10,811 nt of DNA from Methanosarcina sp. (GCA_024280975.1 JAMXLQ010000209.1:1-10811); one strand, 5' to 3'; shown: positions 1 through 6,552, numbered from the stretch's first letter. Notes: generated by a model from the sequence alone, not told the origin. A program made the numbers and translations.

Positions 1-75
1 TGAGAATAAGTCAAGTTCAGGCACAGATTTTTGCTTCTTCTGGCAGGGCTGTTACCTTTAGCATTATCACAAGTA

Positions 76-83
76 ATATATAA
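76..83 (+). promoter_or_regulatory. Putative TATA box of the homocysteine operon
   Basis: The sequence ATATATAA lies about 50 bases before the ATG at 134. In archaea this would place the transcript start near 103-108 and give a leader of roughly 28 bases. It sits inside a 7-bp dyad (GTAATAT at 73-79, ATATTAC at 93-99) that could be an operator. It is seen by pattern only. A second TATA-like stretch at about 111-118 is too close to the ribosome binding site to be preferred. Confidence 0.45.
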
Positions 84-133
84 TTTTAATAAATATTACC
101 ATCTAGATAAATTTATAAAAAGAGGAAACCCCT

Positions 134-1636
134 ATGATTAAAAAATCGGTTCATGAGATTAATAGAAAAATTGAAGATGGAAGCGTCAATGTAGTGACAG
201 CGGAGGAAATGGTCACAATTGTTGAGGAACTTGGCGCTGAAGGGGCTGCAAAAGAAGTAGATGTAGTTACTACAGGCACATTCGGAGCTATGTGTTCGTC
301 CGGCTTAATGCTTAACCTTGGGCATTCCGAGCCTCCCATTAAAATCCAGAAGGTCTGGTTCAACAGTGTAGAAGCATATAGTGGACTAGCAGCCGTAGAC
401 GCGTACCTGGGGGCTGCACAGATCTCAGATACACGGGGAATCCAATATGGTGGAGCTCATGTTATTGAGGACCTCCTCAGGGGCAAAGAGATCGATGTTC
501 ATGCAACAGCGTATGGAACGGACTGTTATCCAAGGAAGGTGCTTGATACGACAATTACTATTGAGGATCTTAACGAAGCCGTTCTTCTGAATCCAAGGAA
601 CGCCTACCAGAAATATGCAGCAGCAACCAACAGCTCCAAAAGAATCTTGAACACTTATATGGGTGAGCTTCTGCCCAATTTCGGAAATGTAACCTATTCC
701 GGGGCAGGCGTACTTTCTCCTCTCTCAAACGATCCAGACTATGAAACTATAGGCATGGGAACAAGGATTTTCATAGGAGGGGCTCAGGGATATGTTATAG
801 GGAACGGAACTCAGCATTCTCCTTCTTCTGGTTTTGGAACTCTCATGCTCAAAGGTAACCTGAAAGAGATGAATCCTGATTATTTGAGGGCTGCTTCTTT
901 TACCGGATACGGTACTACTCTTTATATGGGAATTGGAATTCCCATCCCTATTCTTAATGAAAAACTTGCTGCCGCAACTGCAGTCCGTGATGAGGATCTT
1001 GTAACCAGCGTTCAGGATTATGCTGTGGGAAGCCGAAATAAGCCGGTTATTAGAGAAGTAAATTATGCTGAACTCAGGTCAGGCTCGGTACAGATTGACG
1101 GAAAAGACGTGCCCACTTCCTCTCTTTCCAGTTTCAAGAATGCGAGAAAAATCGCAAATGAGTTAAAGGAATGGATTAAGCATGGGAAATTCTTTGTCAG
1201 TATGCCCATGGAAAGACTGTCCGCTGAAGGGCTTGTCAAACCCATGAAACAGACTCATGCTGTACCTCTTGTAAAAGATGTGATGTCCAGCTTTTTTGTG
1301 ACCATTAGAACAGATCAAACTGTCCAAGACGCGGCAAAGAAAATCTGGGAAAATTCCTTTAACCACCTGGCTGTGACTTCTGATACTGGCGAGCTGGTAG
1401 GGATCCTGACTGCCTGGGATGTCTCGAAGGCCGTTGCAGAAAACTGCTTTGACTCGGTGGAAAGCGTTATGACGAAAAAGGTACTGACTTGCGCTCCGAA
1501 CGAGCCTGTAGATCTTGCAGCCAGAAGACTGGATCGTTATGGAGTGTCTGCGATGCCGGTAATCGATACTCAGAGACGGGTTCTCGGGATAATAACAAGC
1601 GACAATATAAGCAAGCTTTTTGCAAGGAGGTACTGA
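134..1636 (+). CDS. Homocysteine biosynthesis protein (COG1900/DUF39) with C-terminal CBS pair
   Basis: This 500-residue protein resembles M. acetivorans MA1821 and M. jannaschii MJ0100. The family is needed, together with the NIL-ferredoxin encoded next, for turning aspartate semialdehyde into homocysteine, probably through enzyme-bound sulfur. The DUF39 domain covers about residues 1-375. Cys54 (in GAMCSSG) and Cys131 (in YGTDCYP) fall at the positions I recall as the conserved cysteines of MA1821. Two CBS motifs follow at about 384-437 and 446-499. In MJ0100 the CBS pair was shown to bind S-adenosylmethionine and methylthioadenosine, so feedback control of methionine synthesis is a fair inference. 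The ATG start has an AGAGGAA site at 121-127. The stop is two bases before the next gene's GTG, and that gene's ribosome binding site lies in this gene's last codons, so the two should be co-transcribed and probably translationally coupled. Confidence 0.93.
   Translation: MIKKSVHEINRKIEDGSVNVVTAEEMVTIVEELGAEGAAKEVDVVTTGTFGAMCSSGLMLNLGHSEPPIKIQKVWFNSVEAYSGLAAVDAYLGAAQISDTRGIQYGGAHVIEDLLRGKEIDVHATAYGTDCYPRKVLDTTITIEDLNEAVLLNPRNAYQKYAAATNSSKRILNTYMGELLPNFGNVTYSGAGVLSPLSNDPDYETIGMGTRIFIGGAQGYVIGNGTQHSPSSGFGTLMLKGNLKEMNPDYLRAASFTGYGTTLYMGIGIPIPILNEKLAAATAVRDEDLVTSVQDYAVGSRNKPVIREVNYAELRSGSVQIDGKDVPTSSLSSFKNARKIANELKEWIKHGKFFVSMPMERLSAEGLVKPMKQTHAVPLVKDVMSSFFVTIRTDQTVQDAAKKIWENSFNHLAVTSDTGELVGILTAWDVSKAVAENCFDSVESVMTKKVLTCAPNEPVDLAARRLDRYGVSAMPVIDTQRRVLGIITSDNISKLFARRY
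1624..1630 (+). promoter_or_regulatory. Ribosome binding site inside the end of the DUF39 gene
   Basis: AAGGAGG is a strong Shine-Dalgarno sequence eight bases before GTG 1639. It decides the start of the ferredoxin gene and rules out the longer open frame that begins at 1489 inside the upstream gene. Confidence 0.85.
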
Positions 1637-1638
1637 AC

Positions 1639-2025
1639 GTGAAAATAAAGATCACTATACCTACCGAAAGAATACACAATCCGATCATTTCTGAGTCCAT
1701 AGTCGAAACTGGAATCTTGATTAATATAATGGTTGCAAATATCGATTCAACCTACGGAGAATTGATTGCAGACGTGAGTGATTTCAGGTTCGATAAGATC
1801 AAAAACGCTCTGGAATCCAGAGGGGCAATAGTTTCCATCTTGGATAGGCCTATTCACAGGGATGAGGAAGAATGTATTGAATGTGGAGCCTGTATTTCGG
1901 TCTGCCCTATGAATGTATATTCTTTTGATAACTCTTGGAGTGTTCAGGTAGATGAAAAGAAATGTATCCAGTGCGGTGTATGCATCAAAATGTGTCCACA
2001 TGGGGCTTTGAAGCTGGGAGAATAA
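1639..2025 (+). CDS. NIL-domain 2x[4Fe-4S] ferredoxin, partner of the DUF39 protein
   Basis: This 128-residue protein corresponds to M. acetivorans MA1822 / M. jannaschii MJ0099. Residues 3-75 form a NIL domain, a ferredoxin-like fold also found at the C-terminus of methionine ABC transporter ATPases. Residues 79-122 carry two CxxCxxCxxxCP motifs (Cys79, 82, 85, 89 and Cys109, 112, 115, 119), expected to bind two [4Fe-4S] clusters. The likely role is to supply electrons, or to handle sulfur, for homocysteine formation by the DUF39 protein. The start is GTG 1639, two bases after the preceding stop, with AAGGAGG at 1624-1630. The frame is open back to 1489, but that extension lies within the upstream gene and does not resemble protein of this family. 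The function assignment rests on published genetics of the homologues as I recall them. Confidence 0.92.
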   Translation: MKIKITIPTERIHNPIISESIVETGILINIMVANIDSTYGELIADVSDFRFDKIKNALESRGAIVSILDRPIHRDEEECIECGACISVCPMNVYSFDNSWSVQVDEKKCIQCGVCIKMCPHGALKLGE

Positions 2026-2090
2026 AGAATAGAGAGGGAGGATTGAGATCAATAAAGTTCGTTTCATATGTAAAAGTTATCAAATTCTCC

Positions 2091-2101
2091 TTTTTATTTT
2101 T
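2091..2101 (+). terminator. Oligo-T terminator of the homocysteine operon
   Basis: A run of five T, one A and five T lies 66 bases after the ferredoxin stop codon. T-rich tracts are the usual intrinsic termination signal in archaea. No strong hairpin precedes it. Confidence 0.45.
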
Positions 2102-2223
2102 CAGGGAAAGAAATAGATATATTTGACACGGAAACAAATTAAAAACTAATGCCAATAGTTCAAATCACTTCTACAAACTTCCCGATTCTTTTTTGGCTTA
2201 CACTAGTCTTTTACTGATTCAGT

Positions 2224-2283
2224 TTCCAAAATCAAGTGATTTTTAGATTTTTGTAAGATTTAATTCATCACTCGATTTTGGGA
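2224..2283. repeat. Long imperfect inverted repeat (17-bp arms)
   Basis: The arms are TTCCAAAATCAAGTGAT (2224-2240) and ATCACTCGATTTTGGGA (2267-2283). As RNA they pair at 16 of 17 positions, counting one G-U wobble, with a single A-C mismatch and a 26-base loop. Outside the arms pairing stops. It could be an RNA hairpin or a remnant of a small inverted-repeat element. Confidence 0.7.
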
Positions 2284-2625
2284 TAGATTCTTTTCAGTTC
2301 AACAGCGTGGATTCTATTGTACAGTATTCTGTAAATACACGCAATGACTTTTCTCGTTATTTTCCGAATTTTTTTCCTAACCTTAAAAGTTTTGTAATCT
2401 TAAAGTATAAATCAAGGTTTCATTTTGGATACTGATTTCAATCTTGAAACTCTCATTATTTATACATTGAAACAAATAATTTTAAAGTATAGTTACGAAA
2501 ATAATTTGTAAAAGGGCTGCTAGAATTAAGATATTAGCAGTTTCTCAGACAACTTTCCAAAGATTTCCACGCTAGTCTATGTTCCCTGTTCCTTTTTCCT
2601 ATTGTGGGAGCAAAGTAGTCAGGAG

Positions 2626-2638
2626 TTATAAATTTAAA
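2626..2638 (+). promoter_or_regulatory. Putative TATA box of the DUF166 gene
   Basis: TTATAAATTTAAA lies about 55-65 bases before the ATG at 2693. This spacing suits an archaeal promoter with a leader of about 35 bases. Confidence 0.5.
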
Positions 2639-2692
2639 ACAAAAGAGAAAATCATAAAATAGTTCTTAATGTCTTTGAAAAAGGAGTAAATT

Positions 2693-3499
2693 ATGAAGAT
2701 CCTTGTACTCTACTCAGGCGAACTTGGGAAAAAAGTTATCCAGAACCTAATTAATCCGGGGAATTTTTGCGTGTCCTGCGGGGAACTCTGCAACCACTGC
2801 AGACAGGCCAGGAAGTCATATGCGAACCTGATAGTGGGAATTCACGAATTTCCTCAAGACCTGCCCACATTTATAGAAGAATCCGAGCAGTACATGCCTC
2901 AAAAGCTCCCGGAATGCGATCTGATACTTGCCATTGGCATCCATGCCGACCTTCTAACAGCCCTTCCAGACGTTGTAAGGAGCACGAAGGCAAAAGCCGT
3001 AATAGCACCTGCTGAAGACTCAAAGAAGACTCCCGCAGGCGTTCTCGAACAGCTTAGAAAAGAGCTTGAGGCTATTGGAGTTGAATTTGAGGCTCCAAAG
3101 CCTTTCTGTGCCCTTGAGAAAATCGGAAAGCCCGTTATAGATGCGTTTGTTGACCTTGGTTTCGGAAAACCTGTACTCAGGATCGAAATGAGTCCCGACG
3201 GAAAGATGTTCATAGGCGCAGGTGTTCTTAGGGATGCCCCTTGCGGTTCCACCTGGTTTGTGGCAAAAAAACTCGGCTGGACTGATGTTCCTGGATATAA
3301 AGAAACCATTTCAGGAGCTCATCACTCTTACCCCTGTACCGCCAGCATGGACAAAGATCCTCAGATCGGGGATACTATCCTTCACAAGGCAGGATATATC
3401 ATAAGAGAAGCTGCTGAAGACGGAATGGAGTGCACAAAAAAGGAAAAATCTCAGATTTCGGCGGTATATGGTAATGAAATCTCAAGCTCTAGTTTCTGA
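2693..3499 (+). CDS. DUF166 family protein
   Basis: This 268-residue protein is recognised from its overall sequence as the archaeal DUF166 family, whose function is not established. Family members are sometimes labelled thymidylate synthase, but no thymidylate synthase active-site motif is visible here. The N-terminus (MKILVLYSGELG) reads like the first strand and loop of a Rossmann-like fold. Cys26, Cys29, Cys33 and Cys36 make a compact CxxC-x3-CxxC motif that could bind zinc or an iron-sulfur cluster or carry redox thiols. Further cysteines occur at 184 (APCGSTW) and 215 (YPCTAS), each in a motif-like setting. The ATG at 2693 has AAGGAG at 2681-2686. The gene follows the homocysteine operon on the same strand, but 667 bases away and with its own TATA-like box, so a functional link is only a guess. 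Confidence 0.8.
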   Translation: MKILVLYSGELGKKVIQNLINPGNFCVSCGELCNHCRQARKSYANLIVGIHEFPQDLPTFIEESEQYMPQKLPECDLILAIGIHADLLTALPDVVRSTKAKAVIAPAEDSKKTPAGVLEQLRKELEAIGVEFEAPKPFCALEKIGKPVIDAFVDLGFGKPVLRIEMSPDGKMFIGAGVLRDAPCGSTWFVAKKLGWTDVPGYKETISGAHHSYPCTASMDKDPQIGDTILHKAGYIIREAAEDGMECTKKEKSQISAVYGNEISSSSF

Positions 3500-3867
3500 A
3501 AGATGCCTAAAAAGTTTTCCAAAAATATTCTAACTAAAGACTGAAGTTCCTTAATCTGAATCCGACAAGAAAATAAAGCAGGAACTATCGCTTTTCGGCA
3601 GAAGTGAATCCGAAACAGAATACTGATTACTGATAATCTCAGTAAGCAAGCTTCCAAAAAATATTCTACAATCTGAGTGCAGGTTCATTTACTACTCGAT
3701 TGACTTGGTTACGCAGTTATTAAGGTAAAAGCATTAAGGGATTTGGAAGGTATTATAGGATCGAATCTATTTGGGATTAAATCCCTAAAAGTTAACACTT
3801 CCTTTCCCCTTTAATGCGCTTAGTTGCAATAAGTCCAACTACTGGAGCAAGTACCTGAAGAGTACTT
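3500..3867. other. Convergent intergenic region with nested dyads
   Basis: This lies between the 3' ends of the DUF166 gene (plus) and the cysteine-rich gene (minus). No credible gene is seen. A short dyad TACTGA / TCAGTA occurs at 3621-3644, and a nested set of inverted repeats at 3731-3817 is listed separately. A two-way termination zone is the simplest reading. Confidence 0.5.
3731..3817. repeat. Nested inverted repeats between convergent genes
   Basis: The outer arms are GCATTAAGGG (3731-3740) and CCCTTTAATGC (3807-3817), pairing over ten positions with one bulged base. An inner perfect dyad GGGATT-A-AATCCC sits at 3773-3785. An alternative pairing, AGGGATTT (3737-3744) with AAATCCCT (3779-3786), competes with both. 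The element may be a bidirectional terminator or a small structured RNA. Confidence 0.55.
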
Positions 3868-4248
3868 TTAGCATTTGGCACATTTGACATTCAATGTAAC
3901 GGTTGCACAATCGGTTTTTCTATCTTTGCCTATTACACAGTATTTGAAACTGTCAGTGCAAGATTTAGTGCAACTTGATGGCTTTGTGTAGCAGAATTTA
4001 CCGTTACTCTGCATCTTTACTGTACCGCCTAGTTTGGTCTTGATAGTCCCTGTAGTTGTAACCTTAAGGCTGCATCCTTTGTCATTCTTCAGCACGTTAT
4101 AGCAGCAAGATTTAGATTTACATGTAAAAACATCGTTCTTTGCATCTGTTTTTGTTTTACAACTGTTACCACATGCTGCACCTGTCATTGACATGACAAA
4201 AAAGACTAATGTAAAAACACATATTGTCTTAAAGATAGTTTTTCGCAT
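3868..4248 (-). CDS. Small secreted cysteine-rich protein with a VCBS/cadherin-like domain
   Basis: This 126-residue protein has a basic start (MRKTIFK), a hydrophobic core (about 8-21) and small residues before Cys26, so it is a signal-peptide protein cleaved near residue 24-26. A weak lipobox-like GAAC leaves lipid anchoring possible. The mature part of about 100 residues has 13 cysteines (26, 30, 43, 48, 49, 59, 86, 93, 97, 104, 114, 123, 126). The spacing of non-cysteine residues follows the VCBS/cadherin-like or bacterial Ig-like pattern: ND near 38-39, VLKND at 52-56, GGTV at 74-77, NGKFCYT at 82-88, DSFKY at 99-103 and ATVTLNV at 115-121. Such domains usually occur as tandem copies in large surface adhesins, but here there is one copy and no partner module. 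The ATG at 4248 has AGGAGG at 4256-4261. The partner and biological role are unknown. Confidence 0.82.
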   Translation of the reverse strand: MRKTIFKTICVFTLVFFVMSMTGAACGNSCKTKTDAKNDVFTCKSKSCCYNVLKNDKGCSLKVTTTGTIKTKLGGTVKMQSNGKFCYTKPSSCTKSCTDSFKYCVIGKDRKTDCATVTLNVKCAKC

Positions 4249-4255
4249 TACTTTT

Positions 4256-4261
4256 CCTCCT
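4256..4261 (-). promoter_or_regulatory. Ribosome binding site of the cysteine-rich gene
   Basis: On the minus strand a perfect AGGAGG lies seven bases before the ATG at 4248. It supports this small reading frame as a real translated gene. Confidence 0.85.
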
Positions 4262-4468
4262 TATTTATCCTAGTTAGATTTGATACGAAAATACCCATAA
4301 TCGCAACTTAATAGGGGTCCTGTTTTATCCATCTTATTTTTTTTTACATTTTTCATCCCATCAGGTTACAATTGATCGGACAGTGCTTGTAATCGAAACC
4401 AACTGGGAAATCTTAACATATAAACATACTTATTTTTGTTATATTTAATAAAAATCTAAAACTTTGTT

Positions 4469-4488
4469 TAAAGCTTTATAAAGCTTTA
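4469..4488. repeat. Perfect 20-bp palindrome containing a TATA-like core
   Basis: TAAAGCTTTATAAAGCTTTA reads the same on both strands. It is also a direct repeat of AAAGCTTTAT with a 10-base period. The centre, CTTTATAAAG, resembles an archaeal TATA box and would face both ways. It lies 221 bases upstream of the cysteine-rich gene and could serve that gene, with a long leader, or an unannotated transcript. Confidence 0.8.
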
Positions 4489-4531
4489 TTTCCAAGTCCA
4501 GGAGATTATAAAATTAAGAATCTTTTTGCCT

Positions 4532-4567
4532 GTATCTTAAATTCTTTAAAAAAAGAATTTAAGATAC
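4532..4567. repeat. Perfect 16-bp inverted repeat with AAAA loop
   Basis: GTATCTTAAATTCTTT (4532-4547) and its exact reverse complement (4552-4567) are separated by four A. Transcribed in either direction this would form a stable hairpin. It is not directly downstream of any gene in the window, so a terminator role is not obvious. Confidence 0.85.
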
Positions 4568-4590
4568 TTTATAAGGTTATGCTCCTGAAT

Positions 4591-4667
4591 GTCTACTTAT
4601 AATTCTTCATATTCAATCATATCACATTTATGAAGTTTTTTTGTGTAGACCTGAGATATTAAGGTCT
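4591..4667. repeat. Cluster of short nested inverted repeats
   Basis: GTCTAC (4591-4596) with GTAGAC (4645-4650) encloses CTTCAT (4605-4610) with ATGAAG (4630-4635). An overlapping hairpin, AGACCT (4647-4652) with AGGTCT (4662-4667), follows. Each arm is only 6 bp, but the nesting is orderly. Confidence 0.4.
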
Positions 4668-5173
4668 CTTATTCTACCACGGGAGCAAATCTACACTATT
4701 TTAAGAAAAGAAAGGCCGTCATTTACACACCGAACACTAAACTTTACTACCCGCGCTTTCTCGAATGATGAAATCCCACACATATTTGCCCTTGCGCTAA
4801 GTGTCTTTCGTCAGGTTGATATTAAATTTTGGAAACTTTTACCGATGGTATTTTTGAACATAATGCACCGTAGCTGCATGTGGTTATTGGGCTTATGCAT
4901 ATCAGGATATTAGTTCACTATACTAAACCTTATTGCAGAAATGTTTTATTTCTTATATGCCGTTGAAGTCGAGCTACCCTTTAACCAGCTTTAAATCTGA
5001 TTTAATTTATCTTATATTCCAAAAACTATCTCAAAGAGATTGCTTTTAATTTTCTAATGTCTACTTGCCAAAAGTAGGAAGTACATGAATGTTACTTATA
5101 CTCAGGTATGACTATAGTCCGAAAAGTCATGTCTTTGGGGTACATCTGTAAATTATATGAAGTATGTGCAACA

Positions 5174-5183
5174 ATTATAAAGA
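5174..5183 (+). promoter_or_regulatory. Putative TATA box of the Mth938-domain gene
   Basis: ATTATAAAGA lies about 40 bases before the ATG at 5220, predicting a short leader of about 15 bases. Confidence 0.45.
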
Positions 5184-5219
5184 AAATCTTTTTTCAGTTT
5201 TCGGTTTAAGAGGTGAATC

Positions 5220-5582
5220 ATGAAACCAAAAATTGATTCTACGAGTTTTGGTTCGATTAATGTAAATGGAGATACCTATAAATATGACATACTTATTCGC
5301 CTCAATGGGCAGGTTGAAAAAAGAAAGAAAGGGCTGTCAAAAGAATTGTATGGAACCTCTCATAAAATCTCACTTGAAGAAGCAAAGTATATCTATGAGG
5401 AGGGAACAGAGAAACTAATTATAGGAACCGGGCAGACAGGTTTTGTGAAACTTTCGGAAGAAGCTGAAGATTTTTTCAGGGAAAAGAAATGCGGTGTGGA
5501 ATTACTTCCTACTCCTTGGGCAATTGAACGTTGGAACGAACTTAAAGGCAAGATCACTGCTATGTTCCATGTAACATGCTAA
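5220..5582 (+). CDS. Mth938-like domain protein (DUF498/DUF598 family)
   Basis: This 120-residue protein spans a whole Mth938-like domain, the small alpha/beta fold of archaeal MTH938, human AAMDC and the complex I assembly factor NDUFAF3. Recognisable landmarks are the N-terminal strand with a G-S-I-x-V-x-G pattern (11-17), the LIIGTGQTG turn at 66-74 and the TPWAIERWNEL stretch near 98-108, which matches the family's T-x-x-A-x-x-x-[YW]-N signature. No catalytic residues are established for the family, so no reaction can be assigned. The ATG at 5220 is preceded by GAGGTGA at 5210-5216. It stands alone, convergent with the channel gene 55 bases downstream. It ends in HVTC, with a cysteine as the last residue. 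Confidence 0.82.
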   Translation: MKPKIDSTSFGSINVNGDTYKYDILIRLNGQVEKRKKGLSKELYGTSHKISLEEAKYIYEEGTEKLIIGTGQTGFVKLSEEAEDFFREKKCGVELLPTPWAIERWNELKGKITAMFHVTC

Positions 5583-5637
5583 CAAAAAGGGGGAGATAAG
5601 GCGGCCAGTGGGTAAAGGCAGGTTATTCAAGGATAGG

Positions 5638-6540
5638 CTAGCTCTGCTGATATAATTCTTCCACCGCGCGTCCTTCTCCTGATGTTATTATATTCTGTTC
5701 AATTGTTGATTTTCCAACTTCTTTTGGTTTAATTTCTTTTATATTTACATCCATCTGAGGGAATGGAATTTCAATTCCTTCTCTATTATAAGCCTCAAAT
5801 ATACCTGCAGTCAGATTATTCTTTACAGTTCCTATGTCCACTGTTTTTGCCCAGGCTCTAAGCTGCAAATTTATCGAGGAATTGGCAAGTTCGGTAGTCA
5901 CCACTGTGGGTTCGGGTCCCTGAAGGATAAGGGGATGTTTTTTCATGATATTGAGGGCTATCCCTATGGCTTTTTCAAGGTCTGAGGAGTAACTTATTCC
6001 TACATCAACCGAAACTCTTCTCATTGGCATACGTGTCATATTAACAATGGAACTTCCCCAGACAAGCTTATTTGGGACTGTTATGAGCTGGTTGTCAGGA
6101 GTCAGGAGTTCGGTTGACATAATTCCTACAGATCTTACTTTTCCTGTCTGCCCATTTACGGTTACAGTCTCTCCCATATCAATAGGCCTGATTGCTGCAA
6201 TACTTATTCCAGCAGTCAGGTTTGTAAGGGTGTCCTGCATGCCCAGCCCGAGAACGAGGCCTATTACTGCAGAAATTCCCACTATATAACTATCCACGTC
6301 GAAACTCAGGCTCTTCAAGAAAACAAGACTAATAATTACATAAAAGAGGATACTTAAAAAATGGGTGAGAAATTGAACGGTAAGGTCTGGAATTTTTGTT
6401 TTCTGCATTTCTCTTCTGAGAATACGAATTATATATTTTGATATAAGGAACCCCAGAACAAGTACAATAATTGCAAAAGTCAGCCTGGATACCGTTATCC
6501 CAGTATATGGAATTATCTGCTCCATTATCACGTAGTTCAT
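5638..6540 (-). CDS. MscS-family small-conductance mechanosensitive channel
   Basis: This 300-residue membrane protein would open under membrane tension and release solutes after osmotic downshock. Three hydrophobic segments are visible at about residues 17-40, 57-80 and 84-112. The third has the Gly/Ala-rich pore-helix pattern and the LTNLTAGISI stretch typical of MscS TM3. The beta domain follows, with RPIDMGETVTVNGQTGKV (119-136) and TPDNQLITVPNK, the family signature. A soluble alpha/beta part then runs to about 265 and a poorly conserved tail ends in YQQS. I choose ATG 6540 over the GTG at 6555: AGGAGGG (6546-6552) lies five bases before the ATG and would itself be coding if the GTG were used. 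The gene diverges from the coiled-coil gene across a region holding a tandem repeat array. Confidence 0.93.
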   Translation of the reverse strand: MNYVIMEQIIPYTGITVSRLTFAIIVLVLGFLISKYIIRILRREMQKTKIPDLTVQFLTHFLSILFYVIISLVFLKSLSFDVDSYIVGISAVIGLVLGLGMQDTLTNLTAGISIAAIRPIDMGETVTVNGQTGKVRSVGIMSTELLTPDNQLITVPNKLVWGSSIVNMTRMPMRRVSVDVGISYSSDLEKAIGIALNIMKKHPLILQGPEPTVVTTELANSSINLQLRAWAKTVDIGTVKNNLTAGIFEAYNREGIEIPFPQMDVNIKEIKPKEVGKSTIEQNIITSGEGRAVEELYQQS

Positions 6541-6545
6541 TTTTA

Positions 6546-6552
6546 CCCTCCT
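6546..6552 (-). promoter_or_regulatory. Ribosome binding site that fixes the channel start
   Basis: The minus strand reads GTGAGGAGGGTAAAAATG across 6555-6538. AGGAGGG is ideally placed for the ATG at 6540, which makes the in-frame GTG at 6555 an unlikely start. Confidence 0.85.

Larger units (their letters stand above)
2026..2692. other. 667-base non-coding gap
   Basis: No credible open frame with a ribosome binding site is seen on either strand. The stretch is AT-rich. It holds the oligo-T terminator near its left end, a long imperfect hairpin at 2224-2283, a small hairpin at 2517-2540 (CTGCTA / TAGCAG), and the promoter of the DUF166 gene at its right end. Its length is well above what one terminator and one promoter need, so an untranslated RNA or a decayed element is possible but not shown. 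Confidence 0.6.
4262..5219. other. 958-base region without a convincing gene, rich in dyads
   Basis: The region is AT-rich and lies between the divergent starts of the cysteine-rich gene and the Mth938-domain gene. It holds a 20-bp palindrome (4469-4488), a perfect 16-bp hairpin (4532-4567), nested short dyads (4591-4667) and a small hairpin near 5061-5076. A 90-codon open frame at 4641-4913 begins with TTG, lacks a ribosome binding site and matches no family I recognise, so I do not call it a gene. The stretch may be a decayed element or an extended regulatory region. Confidence 0.55.

Noticed and set aside
1489..1638. N-terminal extension of the ferredoxin reading frame into the DUF39 gene
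   Set aside because: The extension overlaps the conserved second CBS motif in another frame, while AAGGAGG at 1624-1630 and GTG 1639 give a start at the family's usual length.
2693..3499. Thymidylate synthase
   Set aside because: That label has been attached to DUF166 proteins, but no thymidylate synthase active-site motif or ThyX signature is visible.
4641..4913. 90-codon open frame in the long middle gap
   Set aside because: It starts with TTG after a T run, with no ribosome binding site. I recognise no family, and the neighbouring frames are broken. A transposase remnant was considered, but no catalytic motif or terminal repeat pair supports it.
4588..5066. An 11-bp direct repeat AATGTCTACTT at 4588-4598 and 5056-5066, possible target duplication of a decayed element
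   Set aside because: One shared 11-mer in nearly a kilobase of AT-rich DNA is not strong against chance. The length is unusual for a target duplication and no paired terminal inverted repeats are found just inside.
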